Assembly: GCA_902806595.1 (NCBI GenBank)
Contig: CADCXC010000003.1
Span: 2,418,001 to 2,482,000, forward strand
Reading direction: 5' to 3'
Length of the DNA stretch: 64,000 nucleotides
Source: Pyrenopolyporus hunteri
Lineage: Eukaryota > Ascomycota > Sordariomycetes > Xylariales > Hypoxylaceae
Below, piece by piece: positions 10,768 to 21,207 of this stretch (position 1 is the first letter of the stretch; each line of letters opens with the position of its first letter). The position numbers and the translations under genes were made by a program. The notes under the pieces were generated by a model. The model ran no database searches. It was given only the letters and a program-made list of their open reading frames with translations, and had not been told where the DNA came from.

Positions 10768-12494
10768 ATGTCTCCTCCATCTGCATCAGACGGCGATGAG
10801 AAGCCCTTCGGGGCCGCCAACCAGGCGGTTGACCAAACTGAGGCTCAAGAATACCCGAGTAACAAGAGACGGATACTTATTCTAGCGGCACTCTACTTGG
10901 CTATATTCTTGGTTACATTGGTAGGATATGTCCCTTTTGGGCGACAAAAGTCTTGTCACGTCAGGGGTTCCAGGGCTAACTCACAGTTGTATTATAGGAC
11001 CAAAACATCATATCGACAGCCATCCCAGCTATCACTAACGAGTTCCACTCGCTTGACGACATTGGCTGGTATGGTTCAGCATATTTACTCACTATGTGTT
11101 GCTTCCAGCCCGTCATGGGCAAAGTCTACAAGTTCTACCCTGCCAAGCATCTCTTCATCGGCGGCTGCCTTCTCTTCGAAGTGGGTTCGGCCATCTGCGG
11201 CGCGGCTCCCAATTCGATTGCCTTCATCATAGGGCGTGCCATCGCAGGACTGGGGTCTTCGGGGTTATTTTCGGGAGTAATGGTCATCATGTTCCACACC
11301 ATTCCATTACAGCAGCGGCCGATCTATCAGGGTGCTTTCGGAGCCGTCTTTGGCATTGGGTCTGTTGTCGGCCCTCTGATAGGGGGAAGTTTCACCGATA
11401 ACGTCACCTGGCGATGGTGTTTCTACATCAACCTCCCCATAGGAGCAGTATCCATCATCGCCACCATGCTGCTCTTGCATTTGCCCAACCAGAAACTTGA
11501 CGCCCGCGCGGTAGGATTGGTAGCGAAGATAAAACAATTAGACCCGCTTGGAAACCTCGTGTTCTTCCCGGGCATTGTTTGCCTAATTCTGGCTCTTCAA
11601 TGGGGAGGGACAGAATATTCCTGGAAGAATGCTCGGATTATCGTCTTGTTCGTTCTTTTCGGCGTCCTCATCCTCACCTTCATTGGTATTCAGATTTGGA
11701 AACAAGATGAAGGAACGGTTCCTCCCCGTATTGTCAAGAAACGCAGCATTGCAGCCTCTCTCTGGTTCGGATTCTTTAACGGTTCTGGCATGATGGTCTT
11801 GATGTACTATCTCCCCATATGGTTCCAGGCCATTAAGGGCTCCAGTGCCTTTGACTCCGGAATCATGTTGATTCCTCTGGTCCTTTCGACAGTCGTCGGC
11901 GCCATCGCTTCCGGGATTATCATCTCAAAGACCGGGTACTATGCCCCATTCTTCATACTCGCCTCCATCCTCATGCCGGTTGGAGCTGGTCTTATGACAA
12001 CGTTTACCCCATCCACTGGCTCGGATAAGTGGATTGGTTATCAGGTTCTTTTCGGTATTAGCCTCGGCTTTGGTATGCAGCAACCTTTGAATGTTGTGCA
12101 AACAGTCCTGGCAAGGTCGGACATAGCAACCGGAACGGCCATCGTCACCTTCATGCGCTTCCTTGGCTCGGCCATATTTTTACCAGTGGCACAAAACGTA
12201 TTCCTGAACACCCTCGTCCCCAAACTTGCCAACGTTCCTAGCATCAACCCCGGTTCCATCGTCAACGGCGGAGCTACTGAGCTGAGGAACCTAGTTTCCG
12301 GCGACGATCTAACCCGACTTCTTTCTGACTACAACGACGCTATAATCGCTGTATTTTACATGGTAACAGCAACGTGTGCCATGACTATCTTCGGTAGCGT
12401 TTTCATCGAATGGAAGAGCATGAAAGCCGTCGCTCAGGAGCAGGAGGGGAGAGCGAGGCCTAACGAATCTACAAAGCCTCAGGAATCGGTGTAA
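10768..12494 (+). CDS. MFS drug:H+ antiporter, DHA2 (14-TM) family
   Basis: This 549-residue plasma-membrane exporter is encoded by two exons, 10768..10920 and 10998..12494, joined at a GTAGGATATG donor and TATTATAG acceptor. The junction produces the family's conserved TM1 motif (LVTLDQNIISTAIPAI, residues about 49-63) immediately after TM1 begins, which fixes the splice. GWYGSAYLLT, then GAVFGIGSVVGPLIGG (motif C of antiporters) follow, and hydrophobic segments continue to FYMVTATCAMTIFG near the C-terminus, consistent with 14 helices. The N-terminus (PSASDGDEKPFGAANQ) is cytosolic and acidic. Homologs export mycotoxins, azoles and other toxic compounds; the substrate here is unknown. It is divergently transcribed from a Zn2Cys6 regulator gene, the usual arrangement of a regulated efflux pair. 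No biosynthetic enzyme of a toxin cluster lies beside it. Confidence 0.93.
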
Positions 12495-13168
12495 TATGGT
12501 TATAAGCGGGAATCTGGCACATGAAAACCTGTATTATAGGCTCCTTTCGCGCTCTTTCCACTCTTGTAATTATATGGTAGGCATACCCGTCATGTGGATA
12601 TATGAGACACGTCTTTCTGTCATCATTTAGTATGTATACCCAGGGCTCTGGCCCGGCTAGTTAGATAGCCCGTACAACAATGAAGTTGTTCGCCTTACCA
12701 CCTACCTACCTACCTAGACGGTCGGTTTATGACGATAATATTCGGACCACGTTCCGATGTTATAAGTGTCACAGCGGAGGTTTCGAGTGCTCCCTAAATT
12801 GATGAAATATTTTACTTAGCGTTGATGTTCCAACCATTAGGTGTTTTAAAAACACCGAGATACTCCGGGTCTAATAACTTGGAATTTATTGTTGACGAAT
12901 ATCTTTCAAACGATTATAATTATCTAAAGGGCACTTGGTAGGCAATTGATTAATATATGTACTCAACCGTGTCGCAGCATGGTACGTAGGTAGGTAGTTT
13001 TGATAGAGTCACTACCGGAGTGAGGCACCAGAAAGCCCCGTGACTTATTCATGTCCCCGAGTCGACACATCGTTTAAGCCCAGCTCCATTTGATTGCTAT
13101 TAGCGAACAAGCCTCCCACCCCTTCATTCTTGGCCGCGAATAAGCACGTATTTTGCCTAAAGGTAACA
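12495..13168. other. intergenic spacer
   Basis: This 674-bp spacer carries the exporter terminator and the promoter of the SET-domain gene. It contains a (CCTA)n run at 12699-12717 and a related GTAGGTAGGTAG run near 12981-12998. No coding signal is seen. Confidence 0.5.
12699..12717. repeat. CCTA tetranucleotide run
   Basis: Four to five copies of CCTA in direct repeat, part of the dispersed GGTA/TACC motif family of this window. Confidence 0.7.
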
Positions 13169-14219
13169 ATGTCTAAAGAGCATCGTAAGTCGTCCCGGCG
13201 GTCGGCTGTGTTCTCAACTGACATTCCTAGCTTACTGCAGCCTCCGACTACCTAGCCATGCGCCGTTTGAATTAAGACCTTCATCGCCTGGTAAAGGATG
13301 GGGCGCCTTTGCGACAAGACGAATCAACCGAGGAGAGTGTATCTTGAGGGAAACCCCGCTCTTCTTCATCCCGAAGCCGCCTGAACATGTTACTGAAATT
13401 GATCTTGGGATGGTGTTCCTAAGCTTGACGCCCTCTGAGAAACAGCAATTCTTGCTTCTTCGTGATAACGGTGGTGCACCCTTCATAAGCCTGACCGAAC
13501 TCTTCTCCGAGAACAGCTGGGGGTCGCCAAATAGACTCGGACGCGGTTTATTGCTCCTTCACTCTCGATTTAACCACTCTTGCGTGCCAAACTCTAAAGT
13601 TCCTGACCGCAACGACAATTCTATATTTGAGAGCTTCGCGACTAAGGACATCGTGGCTGGCGAAGAGATCACGTTGTGCTATAATGTGGATTTCGAATAC
13701 AGGACCAGACGTGAGCGCCATGAAGCACTACGTTTCACATGCGACTGCAAAGCCTGCCTTCCTGGCACTCCATACCAGCAGCTTAGCGATACGCGGCGAG
13801 TGTTCGTTCGAGCTCTACACTATCTCATGACCGGCACCGATGTAGACGGCCTAAGGCAGGGCGCTTCATTCCCAGCTACATTTGAACCAGAGTTAAAGAA
13901 GGCGGCAGAAAATCTCAGCATCCCGCTCTGCAATAGGTTTATATACATTCATCTAATAATGGTTCTGTTGGAACAAGAGGGGTTGCTGGATGGTGTCGTG
14001 TTGAAGAAACTCTGTCCTACCGTAGTGACGATAACTACCCTGTTTCAAACTCAAAGTAATGTCGCCATTGCCTCGCTCGCTCTAACGCAGAAGACGTGGA
14101 TGCAGGGATTGTGTATCGCTTTCAATCTGTACGGGCGAGTGGACACTTCCGATGAAATTCTCCCTGAGCGCCTCCGAGAGTTACGTAACGGCCCCGGAGG
14201 ATTATTACACGTAGTCTAG
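13169..14219 (+). CDS. SET-domain protein (putative lysine methyltransferase)
   Basis: Two exons, 13169..13184 and 13231..14219, encode 334 residues. The first exon is only 16 nt: MSKEH is followed by a canonical GTAAGT donor and a 46-nt intron ending in CCTAG. This places the frame exactly into PFELRPSSPGKGWGAF, the start of a SET domain. Core motifs follow: INRGECILRETPLF, RFNHSCVPNS (the SET pseudoknot motif, about residues 120-130), EEITLCYN, and a short Cys-rich post-SET CDCKAC. A helical C-terminal region of about 170 residues ends in GGLLHVV. There is no MYND finger or pre-SET. Fungal single-SET proteins like this are numerous and mostly uncharacterised; histone or non-histone targets are both possible. 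The start exon is my inference from splice logic; the SET core is directly visible. Confidence 0.82.
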
Positions 14220-14781
14220 AGATGGATGGCGTGTAGGAATTGATTTGTACGTTCTCTAAGCACTGAGTAAAAATAGTTGGGCAAATTGACGAGGTACTGG
14301 CCAATAGATGTGTGACCAAAGGAATGGCAACACGTATGGACCTCGGTAAAACTCATATGAAGCACCTTGTATCGGTTCCTAGGCACCTAAGGCGCGTTAC
14401 GAGGCCACCGTGAGTAGCTCCCGGGGTAGTAGCTAACACTACCTAGGTACTTTGATTCGTCGTTGAACAGCTCACATAGATTTTCACGTTTCATAAGTGA
14501 ACGATAGTAAATATATGACTGCTTCAAAAATAAATATGCTTACAATTACATGGAGTCTCGCACACTTAATCTGACACTATGGAATATACTATATATACTT
14601 GCTTAAGCTTAATGGATAATGGTGGCATAGCTCATTAACGGTCTTACGTCCTCTGACCTATAGGTATCTCGTTACAAACCACAACCACAACTCCTAGCTG
14701 GTATCACAATACTAAAATAAATCAGACCGCCCGCCGGACCCAGTATCGCCCCTACCTAGACAACTCGCATTACCACCCCAG
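14220..14781. other. convergent intergenic spacer
   Basis: This 562-bp spacer separates the 3' ends of the SET-domain gene and the Cys-rich membrane protein gene, so it should hold two terminators. AT-rich stretches (around 14510-14600) and two CCTAGGTAC motifs are present. There is no gene. Confidence 0.5.
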
Positions 14782-16173
14782 CTATTCCTGCGGGCTCTCC
14801 TGCGAACCCGTACTGCGCCTCCCATAGCCTGGGTGACTGAGTAGTGGCGGGTTGTAGGCATGCGAAGGTGCTACTTGGACTCCGTCTCCATAGCCGCCAG
14901 CACTAATCCCGCCCTCTCGCGATTCGTAGCCCTCATTCCCCGTAGTTCTTACTTTGTCTTTGCCTTTGTTGTCGCTCCATGGGGAATAGGCCTCGCGGTC
15001 GGGACTTATCGCGATGCCGATGTTCTGTGATTTTTCGATTGGCCACGCCATATGACTAGGTCCCTCGACCGCACTAACGGGGCTATTATATTGCGAGGTG
15101 TAGGGAGAGAAGTAGGGAGGGAACGTAGACTGGGTTGTCGCGCTGATGGGTGAGTTCTCCCAGCCACGCAGAGGCTTCTGGCTGATTGGTGTCTCGAACG
15201 TATCGCCACCACCCTGTGACACGGGCCAGTTCTTGCCTGACTGTTCCCGACGACGGAGATATGCCTTTCTACGTCGCTTACCGTTGATAACGATTCCGCA
15301 TCCAACGATAGCGAGAAGAACGACGAGTCCGCCGACGACGATACCGGCGATGGCTCCAGAGTCTAGCGGGCCCGTTATCCCCGGAGGCGTAAAGGTCGCC
15401 GTAGGCGTAGGTTCCGTCACATTCACAACGTCCGTGGAGAAGATGCGACCTTGCAAAGGAAGCGTGATGGGCGGCTCAAGTCTTAGTCTACAGGCGCCGT
15501 CCAGGATGGATATGACTGCGTTAGAAATTAAGGGTTAACTTATGTCATAATTCAGTAGTCTACGATGAGACTCACAGTTGCTAAGATAATTGCCATTAGC
15601 CGAGGAGGTTAGGCAAGCATGGCATTTATCAAGATTGTATTCAGTCCACTTGTCACAGTAGTCGTACAGCGAGCTACTAGACGTGAGGTTCCCATATCTT
15701 ATCGCCGGTTCGATGTTGGCGCAAGCAAAGCTGTTGGAATCAGCATCGGATAAACAAGAGATCATGAATAAGTACTTACGTAGTGATACATGGGTTTGTG
15801 GCGGCTTCGAATAAGCATTCATTGACGGCATATCGCATATTATCTGAGAAGCGAGTTAGCAAGTCCTAGATACCTATCTAGTATGCAAACAATCAGGTCA
15901 ATCCTTACAGAGCATATACTGCAAATCAGATGTGTTCTGATGGCCTTTCACTGTTGAATATGGGCTCGTCGACTCGCAACCGATACAAGCTTCGTAGACT
16001 TGGCCTTGCGACGTCAGGGTGTACGCCGATTCGTCGCAGACGATCATATCATTGGTAGTCGAGTCAAGTACGTTGCCGCATTTCGTCCCGCACGGCGACC
16101 CGTCCGCCACGAGTAACGCAGCTGAGGCATGCCAGAGGGTGGTGAAGGTTAGAAGTCGAGACATCGTCGTCAT
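14782..16173 (-). CDS. Cys-rich single-pass surface protein, paralog of the gene at 29701
   Basis: Four exons on the minus strand, 15909..16173, 15780..15843, 15576..15730 and 14782..15515, give 405 residues. A signal peptide (LLTFTTLWHASAALLVADG) leads a Cys-rich ectodomain: SPCGTKC, YEACIGC, then QYMLYNMRYAVNECLF, FACANIEPAIRYGNL, DKCHACLTS and ISILDGACRLR. A Thr/Pro-rich stalk follows (TEPTPTATFTPPG), then one transmembrane helix at about 215-238 (GAIAGIVVGGLVVLLAIVG), a basic stop-transfer KRRRKAYLRRRE, and a disordered cytoplasmic tail of about 150 residues. This topology is receptor- or sensor-like. Introns 1 and 3 fall at the same places and phases as in the gene at 29701, so the two are true paralogs. 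Proteins like this are annotated as LPXTG-domain-containing in fungal genomes, a label with no functional meaning. Function is unknown. A start 9 nt further in is possible. Confidence 0.85.
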
Positions 16174-18080
16174 GATCCTTTATCCTCTCCGCAACTCCGT
16201 CCACGAGGAAGGAATATCGGATGCTTCAAATCCTGTAACTTGGCGGAATATCGCGCAGAAGATATCAGAGCTCTGCAGGTTGTCGCACAGTATCCGAGAC
16301 AGGCTGTCTGCAGCCAAGAGGGGATCCCTGAGGGCCCAAGCAGCAATTGCTGAGGAGCCGCAAACAGAGATTTATAAACCGTCTAATACCTCCTATAGAG
16401 AGCCTTACCTCAACCGTGAAGCAAGGGAGCAGTGTGAGCGCTTCGACGGTGCGGTTTCATCGTCTCCCCCAATTGAGGTCACCTCTGAGGACAACCACAG
16501 TAAGCGCGAATGCCTTGGTGATATTTGGCTCGACCGCCTCGTGCAATCGAACGTACATCACCTCACTAGACCGATTCAGTAGACGATAGAGTTGGCAGCG
16601 CCATGCGAATCATAGAGGGGGCGGAAGGAAGAGGAGCCCATCACAACTTCGTGGAGTCGGAGAATCGGGACTTTGCTTGGTTCACCTTGGGGGGCAGGAT
16701 TCAGGGGTGTGAGGAAAAGGGGCCAATGGGACTTTAGAGCACGTTGTGTTGATATCGGCTCGGCATGCAGGCCCCCTGTTTGTGGCATCTCGCCAAGTGG
16801 AGATTTAACCTGGTAGCTTCGGCTACGGCCGTTGATTGGAGATCAACGAGTGCCTCCGCTAACTGGTTCCTCCAATCAAGGAGTAGAGGTGTGTTGCTCA
16901 ACATGTCCCCCAAGTTGGCGATCCACCGAGAATGCCTCAATCCGGATAGTGTTGATCTTTTCAGCAAACCAACTTTTCGTCACATACGTTAGGTGCTCTT
17001 GGGGACCCCAAATTCTTACTACACGAACGGTAACTATCCCCAACTCGGGGGCTTTTGGGGGCCCTCGGGGCGGCCTTATGCATGCAATGCGAAGAGACTA
17101 CTGTACTGAGTAGAAGCCGCGAAATTAGCCGTCTCGATGCCATACCACAGAGGGGTTTTTTATGGTACCGGTGGCCCATTCAATCCTAGTAGCTAAGTAT
17201 TTCAGGGCATCATCGCTCAGGTAGATCCAGCATGTGCTACTTCTGATGGGGGAACTTTATCAGTTTCGTCACGCATTGCAGATGAGAAGCGAACTTACGT
17301 GAGCGAGCCACCAGTAGAATTCCTATCCGCCGAGTGACCCGAATTGTCGGGACAGGATAACGAAGCAATCAAAGTGGCCATTCGCTCTTATTCTCTTGGA
17401 TATACATACATATATATGAGCGCATCCGAACCCGTTCGTTACAGGCGCTCGTACAACTCTATCTTAGAGACAAACCATCCGATCACTGTCCGTTCGTATA
17501 TTGGCACAGAGAACAGCAAGGTCAGAATGTGTCTCGTCCAATTGTCCTCGATCCGTGATCCCCAAGGCGCAGAAAAAGGCTGCAAGGCGGGCCAGGCTAT
17601 GGGCAGCGCGGCTTAATCACGGCCGAGATAGTTTGCCGACCGATCGGATGGATGTCTCAACCCGCCGTTTATTATTAATATCTTGAGCCGATATAATCAG
17701 GCATCTTGTTAGACAAGCTAATGCTGTACATGTTCCAGGCGCTTAGCAAACATCTCGAGATCCGAGACCTATGCATCTATTCATTAAGTTCGAGGGTTCA
17801 GAATGTTTTATAGGTAGTCTTGCACCAACATGCATAAGATTCTTCACATGCCACCAAGGATGACTACCGTTTGATTTGTCTCCGCCTGAGAAGGGTGATA
17901 TTCCTAATTTAAAACGAACCTTACCCCGAGATTTGGCGCGCATATGATTCAAAAGGATGACTACCAATGTTACTTCGGGAAACGTTTCGGCCGGGAAGCG
18001 GAGGAGTTGCCGCGAAGTCCTAGGAAAATCGGCAAGCCGAGTACACGGGGAGGCCTGGGGCGACATAAGGCAGGCTCATT

Positions 18081-18096
18081 TAGGTAGGTAGGTAGC
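18081..18096. repeat. TAGG tetranucleotide run
   Basis: TAGGTAGGTAGGTAG, four direct copies, one more member of the dispersed GGTA/TACC family. Confidence 0.7.
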
Positions 18097-18310
18097 TATA
18101 TAATATCTTCTCTCAGCCTTGTCTCGAAATCTTTATTAATACCAATATCCTCTTAAATCTAAATATTCCATCGCATCAATCTCGGTTTCACAATGGTACG
18201 TGCAGGTCAATATCTTGCTCTGTATGGCGGTTTTATAACGGCGATCAGGCGTTTACGCTCAAGAGTCTCACGACGCACATACTTAAATTCAACCATAATA
18301 TAACACTTGA

Positions 18311-18332
18311 ATATATATATATATATATATAT
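18311..18332. repeat. (AT)11 microsatellite
   Basis: Eleven uninterrupted AT dinucleotides in a gene-free region. Confidence 0.95.
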
Positions 18333-19748
18333 TTAATTTCCTGTCGTGCCCTTTTTATTTTCAAGCTTAGGGTGATCGGAGCCGATCGATTCATGTACGG
18401 GTTCGGATGGTGCTAGTCTCGGCACCCATCCGTTCGATACCATTGAAAATTCTATAAGAGGTAATTGAGGTCTAACGTTCGTTTTCCTGATATTTTCCTA
18501 GATATATTAGTGATTCTATACTCTTAGCCTTCCGTCACATACCTCTATCCTTGACTAGAAGACGTGAAGCTAACCGTCCGTCGCTATCGGCTTAGTAGTG
18601 CAGGCATTTATAATAGACTACTACCCCCAACCTCGACGGGGGTGTCTTAGTCTCGGGCGCCGACGGTATCCATTACGGGATGATTTTTTCGGTATCAGAC
18701 ATCTTACATGCATTTCTGTTACAACTGGAGATATAGTGTTGAGGCTTTGAGCTAGTGACTTCCCGAGGAGACCTCTTCCAGCGTCGCCACGCTACCGCCT
18801 CAACAACCCCTACGACTCACTACTTTCCCGGGTGTTCTTTCACCTACGCTAGCGTGGCGAGCTCGTTCGGCTTGAGCCTTGAGGGTTATTATGTGTGGCT
18901 CATAGGACGAGTGTCTTGCGTTTCAGCTAATTGTCTACGTAGATTTATCTACGTCTACGCAAGACCTAAAGGTCAGCTCAAGTACCAAGGGCTCTTATGC
19001 ATTACTTTATTGACATCCGTGTCTAGTTGCGTTTCGAGAAAGCAATTGGGCTAGTTGCTCTCTCTGGCCAATGGGCGACGAGCCCTTAAGCCCCCAAATC
19101 TCATATGTTGCTAGATGCTGCTTAATAGCGGTGCCGCTCTGGATCTTGATCACTGCCGGTATAATGGTCTCGCCTAGGCTTGATTTGGGTTATCCTCGAT
19201 GCCGAGAAGTTGATGTATGCATTGGGTAGGTTGGTAGGTATGTACGAGAGCCCCCTTTTTTATTTTTCTTGCGTATTTACACACTGGTCTAGCATTTTAG
19301 AGGAAAGGGGTTCTATCTACTGTTTATAAGTGCGCTTGGTATCTCTCTCCCCATACAAACCCCTCTGATAGTCTAATCAAATAACTAATGCGAATCCAAA
19401 GATGAGGTTTTAGACGCCGTTAAAGGAGAACAATACAATGATCTTGCCTCGATGACGATGGGTACCCAGGTACAACTGCCTTAGGTACTTATTTTCCATC
19501 CTTTCGTCGCATTATCGGCCGAGAGATGCCCTGGATGGATCTCAGCGGGGCGTATTAAAGTTAGGTGATGGTACTAATCTCGACCACTCACAGGAGCCCA
19601 GAAGCGCCCTTGAGGGCTGACAGGGGGGAACCATCAGCGGATCATTGGGGGGTCTTACCCTAACTAATTCTTATCAGTCCTAGGGGCCCGCTTCTCCCTC
19701 TGTCTTCATATACAGGTTTTACTGCGTACCTGCCCTTTATATACCAGT

Positions 19749-19775
19749 TAGGTAGGTACAAAACCTAGGTACCTG
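19749..19775. repeat. GGTA/CCTAGG array
   Basis: TTAGGTAGGTAC followed by ACCTAGGTACCTGGG, a short array of the dispersed palindromic motif. Confidence 0.7.
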
Positions 19776-20302
19776 GGTCGGGCGAGAGGTATGTAACCCA
19801 TTTCTTCGGGATTTCTTCAGCGGCCTGCCCCTCCGGCCCCTACGTCCCTTCCGCTCTGGCCCTAGGCCCCTTCCCCTTCTCTGGGTAAGTACCCCACGAC
19901 GTCAAAACCCAATTCGCATAGATTTTCTGCAGCGGATCATTTTATCGTCACCAGTCACATCCCCAAACGGACGCTACCTGATGGATCTCCTAAGTAGTAT
20001 TTCGCTAACACCCCTAACACCCCCGAACGTCACTACTAGAGTTACACCAGTCATTCCCAATCGTCGTCTCTTACCAATCATGTGGCTGTGACGCTCCAAG
20101 CACACCGCAACTAAGAAGTCTCATTCTTAGGTTCCTCATGGCGCCGGTACAATACTACGGGCGCAGATTAAAATCCCCGGGGCCAAACCCAGCAACGACG
20201 GTCCGACGATGGTTGCGCGAGGCGTGATGCTTCTAAGTATTGGGGTGGGGATACATTCCAACCTTCGTCGACCATAACGTGTAGGTATGTATTGTCATCG
20301 TT

Positions 20303-20332
20303 GCCGTCGATGCCGTCGATGCCGTCGATGCC
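20303..20332. repeat. 9-bp tandem repeat (GCCGTCGAT)
   Basis: The 9-mer GCCGTCGAT is repeated about 3.3 times without error. It sits in an open frame of about 97 codons, but the frame shows no other sign of coding. Confidence 0.85.
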
Positions 20333-21207
20333 ACTCGTTCTCGCAGACTACACGATCCGTCGAGATCGTTCGATGGTGTTGGAGGTTGCCTTGCAAAATA
20401 TAAGCCGCAGCTCCATCATCTTTTCCTGCGGGATTCCCTGTCCTATGGAATTACGCCGTACAGGTCTGGCCGATCATCAACCCACCGTCTGCCCCAAAGA
20501 GGCGCTTATCCTCGTGGAGCCGTTGGCTGCGTGCTTAGACCCCTCGTCCAGACACCTACAACATCTTTGCCTGCCAATCTCCTGATATATCTTTTCCTTT
20601 GGCTTTCCGTTTGATGTGCCTCAGTTATTATTGATCCTGTTAAATCATGTCAACACCCTGCCCTCTTATGGGCCTCGTGGGCGGAAGACGTTGCATCGCG
20701 ATTCGGGACCTATAATTAAAAACCCATCCTACCCTACTACCTAAACTACCCTATCTTAGACTTACCCCAGTGCATGTCGCGGATTTGGCACTCCCCCCAT
20801 TAATCTCTCCATCCTCCCACTTTTCTTATCATTGGTTTAGGTCCTTCTTGCGCTATCTCCCGACACCCAGTTCTCGTCCGTGGAATGCGCTCTTTGTAAG
20901 TGAAAAACGGCAGTTGTGTGGTTTCTGTGTGAGATAGGGAAGAGCGTTTGATCCTTAGGTGCTGTCCAGCCTCCGGGTCTCCAAGCGGCTCAAGCCGTCC
21001 AAGCCTTCTAACAATAGTCGTATCGGAGCTACAACCACCGAACACGGATTCCCAAGCGTTAGATACTTTACCTACCCAGGTTGCCCGAGGTAATTAGGGT
21101 TTAAACACGCTCCCCTCGTCTCTCTCTTTCTCTAGGTACTTTGTCATTTCCCCCCGGTCGTCGCCGATAGACATATGCTCGTTGTCTATGAAGCGTCTCT
21201 GTAGAAG

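Larger units (their letters stand above)
16174..21207. other. 5-kb gene-free spacer
   Basis: This is the longest gene-free stretch of the window. Open frames are short and lack family resemblance. It contains GGTA arrays (18081-18096, 19749-19775), an (AT)11 microsatellite at 18311-18332 and a 9-bp tandem repeat at 20303-20332. An ATG directly followed by a GTACGTG donor at 18193 sits behind a pyrimidine-rich leader and could be a gene start, but no continuing exon was found. A degraded transposon would fit but I recognise no terminal repeats or transposase motifs. Confidence 0.5.

Noticed and set aside
16019..16582. 187-codon plus-strand frame across the start of the Cys-rich membrane protein gene
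   Set aside because: Overlaps the signal-peptide exon of a well-supported minus-strand gene; no domain or signal of its own.
18193..18240. ATG followed directly by a GTACGTG donor behind a pyrimidine-rich leader
   Set aside because: Looks like a fungal gene start with an intron after the first codon, but no downstream exon with coding character was found.
18755..19054. 99-codon frame with some Cys
   Set aside because: No recognisable motif; lies in repeat-containing gene-free DNA.
20292..20585. 97-codon frame over the 9-bp repeat
   Set aside because: Its length is partly caused by the stop-free repeat; nothing else supports coding.
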